Assembly (NCBI GenBank): GCA_009760855.2
Contig: WPIO01000119.1
Span: 738,001 to 802,000, forward strand
DNA from: Cristatella mucedo
Taxonomy: Eukaryota > Bryozoa > Phylactolaemata > Cristatellidae
DNA: 64,000 bases
Direction: 5' to 3'
Positions 32,805 to 43,705 of this stretch are shown here, piece by piece. Position numbers and translations under genes: made by a program. Position 1 is the first letter of the stretch; each line of letters begins with the position of its first letter. The notes under the pieces were generated by a model that saw nothing but the letters and a program-made list of their open reading frames with translations, had not been told where the DNA came from and made no database searches.

Positions 32805-34055
32805 AGTAACTTTAATGTGGATGACACTTAGTTGTATTTTTTTGCATTGGTCTCTCCCAGACATCCAGCACGTCGAATACTCTTAACTCCCTTGCCGCAA
32901 GTATTGATGACATCCACACTTGGATGGCAGCAAACTTTCTTAAGTCGAGTGATAGTAAAGCCAACTTACTGGTTTTGAGAAACTAAATGTTTTTCAAAAA
33001 TTAGAAAGGCTGATGGACCAATTGGCTTTTCCAGAATATTTCCTGTTGCATCTGCATGGAATGTACATGTCGTGTGGCAAAGAGAACCTCCATTAGATGA
33101 CCGCATCAGCTCCACAGTAAAAGTCCAGTCAGACTACTTTAAGCTTCATACCACGTCTAAAATTCCGGATGATTGCACCATCCTGTCTTGATATCTGAAA
33201 CCCACTGCTTGGAGGTCTACCGGCCTGTGCAATCAGGTGCTTAGAGCTTGTGCAAAACTGTGGAGCTAGGCTCGTCTGTCGTGAGCATTGCAGTTGCTAC
33301 ATCTCACTAAGAAAATAGTACTGGCTGATTTAACAGCCTCTTTTTCATAGCTACTGAAGAGCTTTTACGGTTATTACCACAGCTTGCAGCAGCAAAATAA
33401 GACCGCCTGCCGATGGATTCTAACCAATTACCTCAGCACCCAGGTCGTGAAAAGCAACTGCCTTACCTAGTGTGCCATCACGGCTCACCACTACTTTTTC
33501 CTGACCTGCACTGGCTCCCAGTCAACACATCGACTTCAAGTTTTTGCCCGTCACTTTAAAGTCCCTTCATTCTTTTACTCCAACCTACCTATCACATCTA
33601 CTACCCCATCAGGCTAAGTATCGTACCAAACACTTTTCGGAATCTAACTGTTTATCCGTACCTGGTACAAACCTCAAATCTTTTGGAGACGGTGCCTGTA
33701 GTTCATTTGCTTGAAAAGCCTGGAACTCACTCCCGACTTGCGTCGCTTCATCGCATCATTTCCTGACGTGACCACATTTAAAAAGAAGCTAAAAGCACTA
33801 ATATTGATCACAGGATTATGTGGGTCACTGTACTTCAACCTTTATGTGTGTCCTGCTATTACCTTCAACCTCTGTGCATGCTACCATGGGCATGTCACTC
33901 CAGCAACGTGTTAATATTAATATTTATTGAGTATGCTACCACTAACCATTCGATCTTGCTTCCTGTGCAGCAATTTAGAGCACCTAGAAAGAGATTGAGT
34001 TCTCCATGGGTACTATATTATATGTAATAATACAAATATAATAACATTATTATTA
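32805..34055 (+). mobile_element. LINE with a SINE-B inserted in it
   Basis: 5'-truncated in the RT palm (FNVDDT at the YADD site), it continues through a NTLNSLAASIDDIHTWMAANF-type segment (32875-32945) to the C-terminus (LERGACSSFA..AWNSLPTCV equivalent, about 33685-33745). It ends in a hairpin (GCACCTAGAAAGAGATTGAG) and (ATT)n near 34055. It is interrupted at about 33308-33487 by a SINE-B. Multiple stops. Confidence 0.9.
33308..33487 (-). mobile_element. SINE-B nested in a LINE
   Basis: Minus strand: A box TGATGGCACACTAGGTAAGG, B box GGTTAGAATCC, end GCTGTTAAATCAGCC. The flanks read CTCAC on both sides (33303-33307 and 33484-33488), a plausible short target duplication. The host LINE reads through on either side (CATCTCAC / CACTAC...CCTGACCTGCACTGGC). 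Confidence 0.8.
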
Positions 34056-34504
34056 TTGTAGCAACCCTAGAGGATAATTTGCCTAACTCTTTTGTTACCA
34101 GCTCTGAAAGGATAGTGTAAACGTGATTATGCAGTTGCACTTAATAATGCATAGGTTTTTACGTATTTATTATCCCAGTTCGAGTCTTATCGTGGCCTTC
34201 AAAGGAGCTAAACAAACTAGACTTTGACTGCTATTTATGGGATCAAAATAGTGATGGTACTCACTTGCTATGGAGACCATTTCTTCGTCTCTAGTGGTAT
34301 ATATTCTCCTCTACTCCCTCTCCTTAGATTTAACCTATAATTTTACTTGCCACTGTTACCCGTGTGCTATATGTAGGAAATACGTGATTACTGGGTTACT
34401 TCGACTATTATGCACCTGCGGCTTTGAATCACCTATCCATTAGACATGCTGTCCAGCGAAAATGCATTCGGACACACAAACGTGCATGTGGGCATGCGTT
34501 CAAG
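34056..34504. other. No feature seen
   Basis: AT-rich stretch between a LINE 3' end and a compound microsatellite. No convincing frame or element. Confidence 0.3.
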
Positions 34505-34507
34505 CAC

Positions 34508-34625
34508 AAACACACACGCACACGCACACACACACACAAACACACACACACAGACACACACACACACACACACCCACCCACACACGCAGACACATCCACA
34601 CACTAGAACACACATAAGAATATAA

Positions 34626-34684
<59 letters not shown>

Positions 34685-34699
34685 CATACATACATACAC
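34508..34699. repeat. Compound (CA)n-(AT)n-(CATA)n microsatellite
   Basis: CA-rich from 34508 to about 34601, AT from about 34633 to 34680, CATA from 34681 to 34699. Frames of Val-Cys, Thr-His and Tyr-Ile repeats on both strands come from it. Confidence 0.95.
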
Positions 34700-34884
34700 G
34701 TATCCGCAGCTTGTTTTTTATATATGAATATAGGTATATGTACATGAATTGGTATAGTCATGTCCGGCCTGGGCCTCGGCTGCTACCGAGACTCCCGGTT
34801 CCAGCCAGGGACTGCACTGCCATTGCAATACTTTCATTCCGAGTTTGCAATGCCGAAGTCGTTCAGGCAGGCTTCATTATTGGA

Positions 34885-34975
34885 TATGCAATAATAATAA
34901 TAGTAATAACAACACATTTGTCTAGCTCTCTCAGAGAACTGATTCTCATTCTTAGGCACTTTAGATATGCTGCAT
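34885..34975 (-). mobile_element. LINE 3' tail fragment
   Basis: Tail plus hairpin only (CTCTCTCAGAGAACTGATTC, TTAGGCACTTTAGATATGC), followed head-on by the tail of the next LINE at 34976. Two tails side by side suggest that the second LINE inserted at the A/T-rich tail of the first. Confidence 0.8.
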
Positions 34976-36045
34976 AATAATAATAATGCACTTGATAAAG
35001 CTCAATCAGAGAAATCAATCTCTCTCTATTCGCTTTGAATTAGTTGCAAAGGAAAAGCGATCGAATGGTAAGTGGTGTCATGCTTGATAAACAGCATGAA
35101 TAACATGGTTAGGGGTGAAATGGACAGAGTCAGCATGCAAGTGTAGTTAGTGGCAGCACACAAATGTGTCTGCATGCATCAGAACATACAGGACGAGTGA
35201 TAGGAACCCACTAAGTCCTGTTATAATTAGATGCGTTTTTAAGTACTTTTTTAATGCTGTCGAGTCAGGGGATACCGTAACGCAAGTCGGGAGTGAGTTT
35301 CAGGGTTTGATAGCATACAAACTAAATGCACGGTTTCCAAAGAAATTTTAGCTTTTTAAGAGGCATCAGTAAACAGTTAGATTCCGAAAAGCTGGTGGTC
35401 TGGTGCTTGGCCTGGTAGGTGAGTAGGTCTGATAGATAGGCTGAAGCCAAAGAACATAGCGACCGAAAAGTGAGCGACACAACCATAAAGTCGATCCGTT
35501 GCTTGATTGGTAGCCAGTGCTGGTCGTCGAGACAGGTGTGATGTGGCAACTGCGATACTCCAGATAGACGAGCCTAGCAGCAGAGCTGTGCACCTACCTT
35601 AAGCACCTGACTGCACATGCAGGAAGACCAGCAAGCAATGAGTTACAGAAGTTGAGGATCGATGCCACTAATCAAATGAAAATACTGGTCGCAGTATCCA
35701 CCTCTAAAGAAAGCCTTAATTCTGGCAATTTTATATAGCTTAAAGAAGGCAGAGTTGACTGTGAAGCTGATGTGGTCGTCTAATAAAAGGTCACTTTGAA
35801 ATAGGAAAACTAGGTTACATGCAGATTCGACAAGGAATATGCCGGTAAAATTGGTTTAGCGCCTTAGGTTTCGGATGTCTGAATCGAACTTAGTTTGTCC
35901 ATAACTAGGAAGTTGGTTTTCCAAAATTCAATTTAAGAAATTTGGCTGCCATCCATCTGCAGATGTCATCAATATATGCAGAAACGGTGTTAGAATTTTT
36001 AGAAGCACTCAAGGGGTTGTAGAGATCAAGGCAAACGTAATAAAT
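34976..36045 (-). mobile_element. LINE ending in a microsatellite
   Basis: Minus strand, from a truncation near 36045 (LDLYNPLSASKNSNTVSAYI, the segment after YADD) through MAAKFLKLN and the L2-like C-terminus (35593-35320). It ends at a degenerate hairpin and ATT tail (34976-35030). Its 5' break coincides exactly with an (AT)n(GT)n tract. Confidence 0.9.
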
Positions 36046-36049
36046 AAAT

Positions 36050-36072
36050 AAATATATATATATATATATATA

Positions 36073-36116
<44 letters not shown>

Positions 36117-36120
36117 TGTG
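36050..36120. repeat. (AT)n(GT)n microsatellite
   Basis: AT alternation 36053-36073, then GT alternation 36078-36112, at the 5' break of the adjacent LINE. Confidence 0.95.
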
Positions 36121-36750
36121 TTCCTGTATGCTCCTTTGTAATATTCCAGATATATTCATGGACGTTAATGTGACCTAATCCTTAGCTGGCTTCGCGTATT
36201 GCGAACTCAATAAGTAAAAAAACGGTAACATACAGTTGATATAATAACCTCAATCACGTAGCGTGCAGAAGAGCTGTATCATTTATTACTCGTCATTGGA
36301 GGTGGCAATACAAATTGACAGCAGCAGAACTCGAATGCTCTAGCTGAATCGTTAAGAAAGAGCATGCAACCGCCGGGCTTACTCAGCGACATTTAGAATA
36401 TCCTCAGGGCACCCGGATAAAACTAAGCAGGACAAAAGCTGGTCGACAAAGTCGCGATTCCTAAAGGGTCTAGAAGTAAGGGAACAACGTTTGCAACCGA
36501 AAAGAAGCCTGCCTGCCAAAAGCTGGCAAATATATTATTAGTTTTTTCAGTATTTAATTTTACCGATTTTGCCTGCTGTTTGCTTACCGAAATCAATTAA
36601 TATTACACCATAAAGAAAAAAATATTGCACTGCATTGCTTTTGGAAAGCTATTAGTGGCCCATCAAGTTTTTTCTTACCTTACTAGCTCCAACTTGGAAA
36701 CCGGCAAATATCTTGACGGATTTTTCTAAAACTAACGAGAATTTCTTTTA
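36121..36750. other. No gene recognised
   Basis: Mixed AT-rich sequence without an open frame, tRNA box or LINE match. Confidence 0.3.
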
Positions 36751-36751
36751 T

Positions 36752-36752
36752 G

Positions 36753-36785
<33 letters not shown>

Positions 36786-36852
36786 TACTTGATCAAGCGC
36801 CCTCAGAGAACTTAATCTCTTACTAGGCGCTTTACATTTGCTGCAAAGGGAT
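36752..36852 (-). mobile_element. LINE 3' tail fragment with long (ATT)n
   Basis: About ten ATT units (36754-36784), then the hairpin AAGCGCCCTCAGAGAACTTA / CTTACTAGGCGCTTT. The body is missing; another LINE tail follows at once. Confidence 0.85.
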
Positions 36853-37590
36853 TAATAACAATACTGCTCTTCAAAAAGTGCTGTCAGAGAACTCAATCTC
36901 TTTCTAGGCGCTTTATATCAGCTTCAAAAGGGTCAGAATGCAAATGTGGCTAATTGTAGCATGCACAGTGTTAACACACATAAGCACATTAAGGACGAAT
37001 CGCAGATCAACACTACATGCTGTTTGAATAATTTTTTTAAAGTTCATTTTAAAAATGTTTAAAGAAGTCAGGGAATATTTGACGCAAGTCGGGAGTGAGT
37101 TCCAGGCTCTGGAAGCACACGAACTAAATGCACGGTATCCAAAGGATTTGAGGAATGTGCGAGGTAATGTTAAACTGCTCGGTTCCCAAAAGTGGGTGGC
37201 CCGATGCACGGCTTGTGGGGGAGTAGATCTGAGAGATAGGCTGGAGCCACAGAATGAAGTGACCTAAAAGTGAGCGACAAAATCTTGAAGTCGATCCGTT
37301 GCTTGAATGGTAGCCAGTACAGGTTGGCGATAAGTGGTGTGATGTGGCAACTGAGAAGCTCGCGACAGACAAGCCTAGTTACAGAGTTGTGCACAGCTGT
37401 AAGCACCTGATTGCACATGCCGGTAGGCCAGAAAGCAGTGAGTTACAGATGTAAAAACGGGACGTCACTAATGCACGGCCCAACTCAGACTTGGTAACCT
37501 TATTTAAACAGGCCAGAATTTTAGCAGTGTTATGTATCTGAAAGGAGGCAAACTTGATTGTGGAGCTAACGTGGTCGTCTTGTACCCATA
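36853..37590 (-). mobile_element. 5'-truncated LINE
   Basis: Minus strand from about 37590 (DDHVSSTIKFASFQIHNTAK) through LGRALVTSRFYICNSLLSGL, the C-terminal region (FKQRIDFKILSLTFRSLHSV, FSSCASRAWNSLPTCV) and the hairpin at 36873-36915. Several frameshifts split it into overlapping frames. Its tail is weak; it meets the tail fragment at 36852. Confidence 0.9.
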
Positions 37591-38000
37591 TTTCCTGGAG
37601 CACTGCCAGCTGGATGCTTATTTGATCAAGGAAAGAATCTTTTTTGCAATGTACAAGATATTAAACTTGCATCCGAATGCCATGAAGAAAAATATCTGTG
37701 AACGTAGGTCACTAATTTAAGCTTTGAGCGTTTACGTAGCGGATGTCCGTGATGCTTTTGATAAATCGATCAAAGCCTGCCATATCTAATGCCATTAATG
37801 ATCGGCTACTATGAAAACGTATTCATTGACCCACAGCTTGGACGTCAGCGTGCAAGTCCAAGGATTAATTTGCAGCTGTGGCATTTTAGGGGGTCTTACG
37901 AATGACTGATTTGCTGCTGCCGTTTCCATATTGAAGGTCAGAAAAGTGCGGTTTCTATTCCAAATTAGGATAAAGAGTGTCGCGGCTCCGCATGCCAAAG
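37591..38000. other. No feature confidently assigned
   Basis: Possibly the diverged left end of the R3 cluster (GCAGCTGTGGCATTTTAGG at about 37871, GCTGCCGTTTCCATATTGA at about 37915 are R3-like). No gene. Confidence 0.3.
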
Positions 38001-39430
38001 ATGCTGTTAAGTTTGTGCTTGAACTTTCTCGTGCTCTAGCTTCAAATGGCCCAGGTGGTCTGCCAGTCCATTTTCATAAACGAATCACAATATTGCTGCC
38101 CTTTCCGAAAACAATTCTGCCAAGTGCCACTTCAATTGCAAATTATAGAAAGTGGTGTAAATTGTATCAATACAGTTCGGTTAGAATTTTCTTTATGTGT
38201 TCTCAGGCTGTGGCCTCTTTTAGCCCAGCCCAAAGTGCAGTGCTGTGTAGTCAAACTGCCATACACCTGCCGTTAAAAAGAAAAAGCTATTCCCAAATGC
38301 GTTTTGTATGCTAGTTACAGCAAGCAACGATCCGATTCTTACCCAGCAGATTACATGCGATTAATCTTTCGCGATATCATGTCATGGCTTTCAATAGCAT
38401 GGGATCGCCGGCCACCATACATATTGGAACTGGGATGCATGTGCCTTTTCCTCAATTAGCGTTTCGCCGCTTCGGCTTTACCACAAATTTACGTAAATCC
38501 GTTTGTCTGGTTTATCAACAAAATTCCACATCATGACAAATGGACTTTCTCATGCTATGGCTTCAAATGGTCCGGACCAGTGAGCCTCTCTACAAAAACC
38601 AAAGGGGAACAGCTGTCATTTCCATAAAAGGCGTCACGCTATGGTTTGGATTGTACAGTAGAGGAAATGATATTCCGGGTTGACCCTCAATTTTCATCCG
38701 ACTGAGCACTGGCTTTGACAGGCTATGGCCTCAAAGCGTCACGACCAGCTAGTCTCCATACATATTTAAAATAATGAAACAGCTAAGAATGGCCATAATA
38801 AGCTTTGATAAGCGGCATTTTTGATTCCACCATATAGAAAATGATGTTCAGACAGAAAGGTTTCGCTCTACAAGTTCTACAATGTAAAACGTACTCGATT
38901 CTTACAGAACGACAACTACTCTCCTGATGCCAAGTACGGCAAATCCTTTCCAGCCTTTCTGAGCTGCTACTTCCATGCTAATCACTCCCTCAACTGGTCT
39001 CCTAACTCTGCTATGCTTCTCAATTTCTCTTCGTTGGGTGAGACGAAATCAGTTGGCTAACGAATGCTTTCCTAATGCCGCTTAGGCTATGAGTTACCTA
39101 TGCAAAACGCTCCTGCGTAACAGGCAGACAGTGTTAGTGGCTTTGTGTAGTTCCAGACGGAGATACATTCCATTCCATTGCCAGATAGAAATTTCCTGAA
39201 CCTGCCTGTCGACAGTCTCGTGTTATGTTCTCAAATATCCCGGACCAGCCAGCCTTCCTCAGTATTCAGACTGCGATACAACTGCCATTTACACAATACG
39301 AGTTTTACAACTGTGAGTTTTACTCCTCATTGCGGAAAGATGATTCCTATCTACGTACTTAATTTCCTGACAGTGAACGGGCTTGTTTGAATGATGGGGC
39401 CTACAATGGTCCAGGCCACCAGAGGTCTTA
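38000..39430 (+). repeat. R3 repeat cluster
   Basis: At least four diverged units in the same direction. Core positions are about 38030-38160, 38555-38640, 38725-38820 and 39205-39310, perhaps with a fifth piece near 39390-39425. Each has a CTATGGCCTCAAATGGCCCG-like core, then GACCAGCCTGCC, then AACTGCCATTTCCAC. Single copies lie at 11735, 15480 and 50230. The 127-codon frame at 37931-38314 falls in the first unit and is not preserved in others. Confidence 0.65.
39020..39180 (+). repeat. R4 repeat, copy 1
   Basis: Shares AGTTGGCTAACGAATGCTTT, TAATGCCGCTTA and CAAAACGCTCCTGCGTAAC with 61885-62040 (AGTTGGCTATCGAATGCTTT, TAAGTCGCTTA, CAAAACTCTCCTTTGTAAA). Function and family are unknown. Confidence 0.6.
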
Positions 39431-39600
39431 GCGATAAATTGCACTATTCAGTTCATAAAATTGAATTGCTAAATGCAAAACAGCACCAAAAGTTGGTCGT
39501 CAACTCCTCGATTGCAGAATATAAAAATCCGGGACGTAAAGTGACGTATACAGTGAAGTGCATGCAAATGGAGGCGGACATTAAATACTTAAATTCGCAG
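39431..39600. other. Short spacer
   Basis: An 81-codon plus frame (39391-39636, ATG at 39391) reads MMGPTMVQATRGLSDKLHYS and ends in LINE sequence. No domain recognised. Confidence 0.25.
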
Positions 39601-41942
39601 AGTAGTGATGCCCAGGCGATAAGAGAGGTGCTCTAGAAGAACTTGGTGATCGATCGTATTGAAAGCTGCCCAAAGATCAAGCGAAACAATCAGAGACACT
39701 CTACCCATGTCGGCATTCCTAAGTAGGTCGTTGTATACCCGAAGCAGTGCTGACTCTGTGAAGTGATTAGCTCTAACGCCAGACTAATACTTACTAGCGA
39801 GGTGTGAGGTTTCGATATATGAGTACAGCTGGTCTGCCACGACCCGTTCCAGTGTCTTTGATAGGAATGGTAGAAGTGATACTGGGCGGTAGTGGCTTAA
39901 GTTCTCTTGGTCTAGTGTCGATTTATTGAGAAGTGGCCTGACCACAGCTTTTTTGAAAGGTGCTGGGAAATGACCTGTTGCTAATGACATATTATTGATG
40001 TTAGTAATGCAAGCCAGCAGCTGATAAATGCAAGGTAAGAGCAGGACAGTGGGAATAGGGTCCAGAGGACTTGTTTGTTGTCTTCTTTGATTAAAATACG
40101 AACTTCAGGACAAGATCACTAGTGACCTGCTTAAACGTAGACGTTGAGGTGCAGCCCGGAATCGGGAAAGAGCAATCTAGTGGGGATGTTGTCATCGCAG
40201 GGATGGACTCCTTGATCTTATCTCTTTTCTGCACAAAGAATCGAGAGAAGCGATCGGCTAGATCATTACAAGAACCATTAGGTAAGGAGCTAATCTGGGA
40301 GTGGTTGAGGAGATGGTTTATCGTCGACATCAGCATTTCTGGATTGTGCATCTGGGCTTCAACAACGTTTCTGTAGAAGCTAGTCTTGGCCTTTGCTAGG
40401 ATCGATTGGGACGACCTACAGCAGTCTTCATATGCCAGTCGATGGACAGTCAGTCCAGATATTGTGTATGGTTTTCCAGCTTTCGCTTAGTAGAGCTGGC
40501 TAGTTAAATGTCTGTGGTAAACCATGGGCCGTCAGGGCGGGGGCACACAGTGAGCCTTTTCAGAGGTGCAAAGTCGTCGAGCGTGTCAGCTTGTGTCGTG
40601 TGGTATCTATCAAAAACTGATGAAAGATCTGAGATAGGACTAAGCAGCAGAGGTGAAGCAGATATTCTCGCACGGACAGCATCGATGTCAAGGATCTTGA
40701 GGTTTCGCAATTCCTTGGTAATTTTAGAGGAGGAGGTGGGACATGCTCTTGATTGAATGAGATGTGCGTTTGGTCAAATAAGCAGGATTTGGTAATAGTT
40801 GGTGATGACAAAGTGCAGTTGTATGCGAAAATCTGGTCGAGAGCGTGATCCTTGATGTGAGTAGGGCCATGCACCTGAGCCACAGCAGACAATGAGTCAT
40901 TTAATGCACAAAATTCGGTGCTGAAAGCGTTAGATAAGTAATCAAAGTGTAAGTTGAAATGACCCATAACGAGGAAGGATTGGTTTCTGGCACACAGAAT
41001 TGAAATGAGATCAGAAAAATCTGAGATAAAAGAGGATTTTTTACCTAGAGGGCGATAGACTACTGCCACTATCGGTAGCTTCTTTTCGGATGAGACCAAG
41101 ACAATTGATTCAAAAGATCGCTTCAATGTTACCGCAAATGGCTTGAAGTTGAATTTAGAGGGAACAATAATAGCAACTCTCCACCCAGTTCTCATTGATC
41201 TAATGGTGTCAAAGAACGAGAAACCAGATGGGGTTGCTTCCTTAATTGTAGGGCGGTTTATCGATTTTAGCCAAGTTTCAGTTAGGTAAAGCAGGTCAAT
41301 ACCATGTTCAGAAATAAGGTCGCTTATCATCAGAGGTTTTTTGCACGGTGAGCGTGGATTCCAAAGGCAAGCGTTAAGTCTGGCCGACGGAGTTACAACA
41401 GACCTGATGACCACTAAGTTAGACAGAGTTATAGTGAAGCATATGAGGGAGCGTGCGAAGTGGTTCGAGACAACATTAGGAATACCAAACGAGCTGGTAC
41501 TCAGCACGCAGTTTCCGCCCAACGAGGGGCTTCAGACCTGGTGGTTCTGGCCTCTGCGGCTGCTACTGGGTGCTTTTCTTTTGTTAATGCATAGTTCATG
41601 AATTTTAGCAACAACAAAAATATCAATGAATTCATTTGATCTAGAATGACGAAGCTATAACAGCTGCTGACGGTCATAACTAACATGCAGGTTACCAACC
41701 GCCGGTGTAGCTAAGGTAGCCGCCGGCGTGGGAGACCCACCAGCCCGAAGTGATAAGCGTTTAGATATCCAGGGACACGTAATTTCTTTCAAGCTACGGT
41801 CAAGTAACACTCAGAATAACTGTAAACAGGTCTTAGCTGTATCGTTTCCGTATACGATACTCGCAAGAACTTCGGTTTTCGGAAGAATTCTGCAACTAAC
41901 ACGAACGGGCGTTAGAGCGCTCAATGTCAGGAGGCGAGAATG
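39601..41942 (-). mobile_element. LINE 5' part: endonuclease and N-terminal RT, 3' end missing
   Basis: Minus strand: 5' leader from 41942, shared with 25971. A 320-codon frame (41522-40560) holds the apurinic-type endonuclease: LNACLWNPRSP (residues 49-59), the metal-binding glutamate in LTETWL (residue 82), and VVYRP (154-158). The usual GDFN motif reads GHFN (187-190) and the usual SDH motif reads FDQ (249-251), so catalytic residues are lost. After a frameshift comes the linker (40710-40504) and RT N-terminal pieces (40351-39784, including PAPFKKAVVRPLLNKSTLDQ and YRPVSLLPFLSKTLERV). The homology stops at 39601, before motif C. No tail or hairpin is present. Confidence 0.92.
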
Positions 41943-42380
41943 ATAATTAATATTTAGGCCAAGTCCAGCTATAAATAACTACGGTGGAATTAGGCCGGAC
42001 TGAACTATTAGTTAGTAGCTATCTGGCATAAAGGCTGGATTACACCAACTTCTGAGTAAACACTTGTGGCGTTAATCCGTCACGGCTAAGGGATGCAGCC
42101 ACCAGCCACCTGCATGGCAACGTCGCAGTTCTAAAATCAACCAGCAAAATGGTCGAAGCAAAATCAAGCACAATAGCCGTAAGCTCTAAATTCAAAGCAA
42201 AAAGCGGCCGAGCGACGGCTCGTGCTTCGAAAACTCATTAGTTGGGACACCCGTAAGTCAAAATACCTCTTTAGTGAAGGGGATCTAAACTTGGACAAAT
42301 CAATTATGCTGGGTCCGTCAGTTAATAATTAGAGGGTCACTAGGCAGGACTTGAGCACTAGCTAGGCCTAAAGACCGGAG
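41943..42380. other. No gene recognised
   Basis: Sequence left of the LINE 5' end. No element matched; no open frame of note. Confidence 0.3.
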
Positions 42381-42541
42381 TTTGCCGAACTCTGGGTTAG
42401 ACCAACCCAATTTTTTTAATGGTGTTCACCTGTATTTCTCCTATAAGGCAATGCGTGGAGTCATAGAGTTTATCTGTCCACCAGTTGGTAGCTGTCACGC
42501 TAATGATATTCATGACATAATCTGTACAGTACCTATAAAGA

Positions 42542-42785
42542 ACTTCAGTTCGTCAAGGGCACTAAGCAAATTTATTGTAATGTGTAATACGATTAGTGAA
42601 TTGACATCATTGGTGTCAAGCATGTGTGACAAATAAGAATTGATCTCCAACAAGTGACCGTTTCTTTCAAGGGATGAAAGCATAAATTTAGGGAAAAGAT
42701 TTCTTATATATGGCCAAGAGTTAGCATTTGATTTTTTTAAGCATATATTATTTAGTTTAGCATTGTTATTATTTTTAGCAGACAT
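42542..42785 (-). CDS. Candidate coding exon with ATG, unrecognised
   Basis: The minus-strand frame opens at an ATG (42785-42783). It reads MSAKNNNNAKLNNICLKK, then LERNGHLLEINSYLSHML and VLHITINLLSALDELKFF. It could end at a donor-like TATAG/GTACTG near 42541, or at a TGA at 42512-42510. The composition is Asn- and Leu-rich and protein-like rather than repeat-derived. No family is recognised, and no partner exon was found. Confidence 0.25.
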
Positions 42786-43434
42786 CTCACGACAATATAA
42801 TGTGAGGTCTTGTGTGAATTCATCAATCCAGGGTTAAAATTTTGTTCTGCATTGCATGCTTTTTGTTTTGCTGACTACCTCACCAATTTTATCCTGCAGA
42901 CAATGTTTGTGGAAGGGATAGCTAACTTGAAATGCATTTTCACAGCTTTCCTGCTACTATTCTTGAGAGACAACTGTTCTGGTGGTAAGTTTTTGGGATT
43001 AGTAGTGAGCTGTGCCAGTATTTTTGTGGCTATGTGCTTTTAGTGTCTTATATTATTTGCGTGGCAATGTTTTTCTACTTTGTTAGTATTATTATAGTCG
43101 TCGAATTTGAGTTCACAGTAACATAAGTAGCCTCAAATCTGTCACTAATCAGAAAAATGTATCTCATGTATAAAAAAGAAGTTGGTATCCCATGCAAACC
43201 TTTATGCTTCAGTTGTTTGAAGCCGTATTATATTTTTGCGATTGTGGCTTTATTAGTTGCTGTTTCCTTTGCAGCATCGTCAACCAGATTTCTATTGAGC
43301 CTCAGGAGTGCTGTACTACTTATTTTTGTTAAGACTGTGCTACACCTCGACTAGGGTCCAATCATTAGTAGTGGAGGCAGCACGTGATAATCTGCATGTC
43401 CTAGTATAAAGCAAGCGCCCAACCTCATCGTGCC
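42786..43434. other. No gene established
   Basis: The plus frame at 43157-43354 has a hydrophobic stretch (YYIFAIVALLVAVSFAAS) that could be a membrane segment. There is no supporting splice or homology evidence. Confidence 0.25.
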
Positions 43435-43520
43435 TGATAATAGTAATAATAGTAATGATGATACGTGTATAGCACCATCAAACAACTAGATCTCTTTATA
43501 GGCACATGAAATTTACAATT
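43435..43520 (-). mobile_element. LINE 3' tail fragment
   Basis: ATT-rich tail and a decayed hairpin (ATAGCACCATCAAACAACTA, TCTTTATAGGCACATG). Confidence 0.65.
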
Positions 43521-43705
43521 AAATCAGATGAAATTGATTGCTATCGATGTGGTTGCACGTGTGTGTGTGTGCTTGAGTGTATTTGTGTGTGAACGTGTGA
43601 CAGTAATCGCGACGTGTTTTCGTGTATGGGTGCACATGACCTTACCACCTACTATGCTGTCTTCATTTTATCATAGCTGTCTGTCATTCTAGCATCGATA
43701 TTAAG
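43521..43705. repeat. Imperfect (GT)n stretch and spacer
   Basis: GTGTGTGTG runs at 43560-43600. Nothing else seen. Confidence 0.5.

Noticed and set aside
34424-34745. Thr-His and Val-Cys rich frames
   Set aside because: Products of the CA/GT and AT microsatellite.
38000-39430. A CRISPR-like array (spaced direct repeats)
   Set aside because: Repeats are long, diverged and irregularly spaced, and the sequence is eukaryotic.
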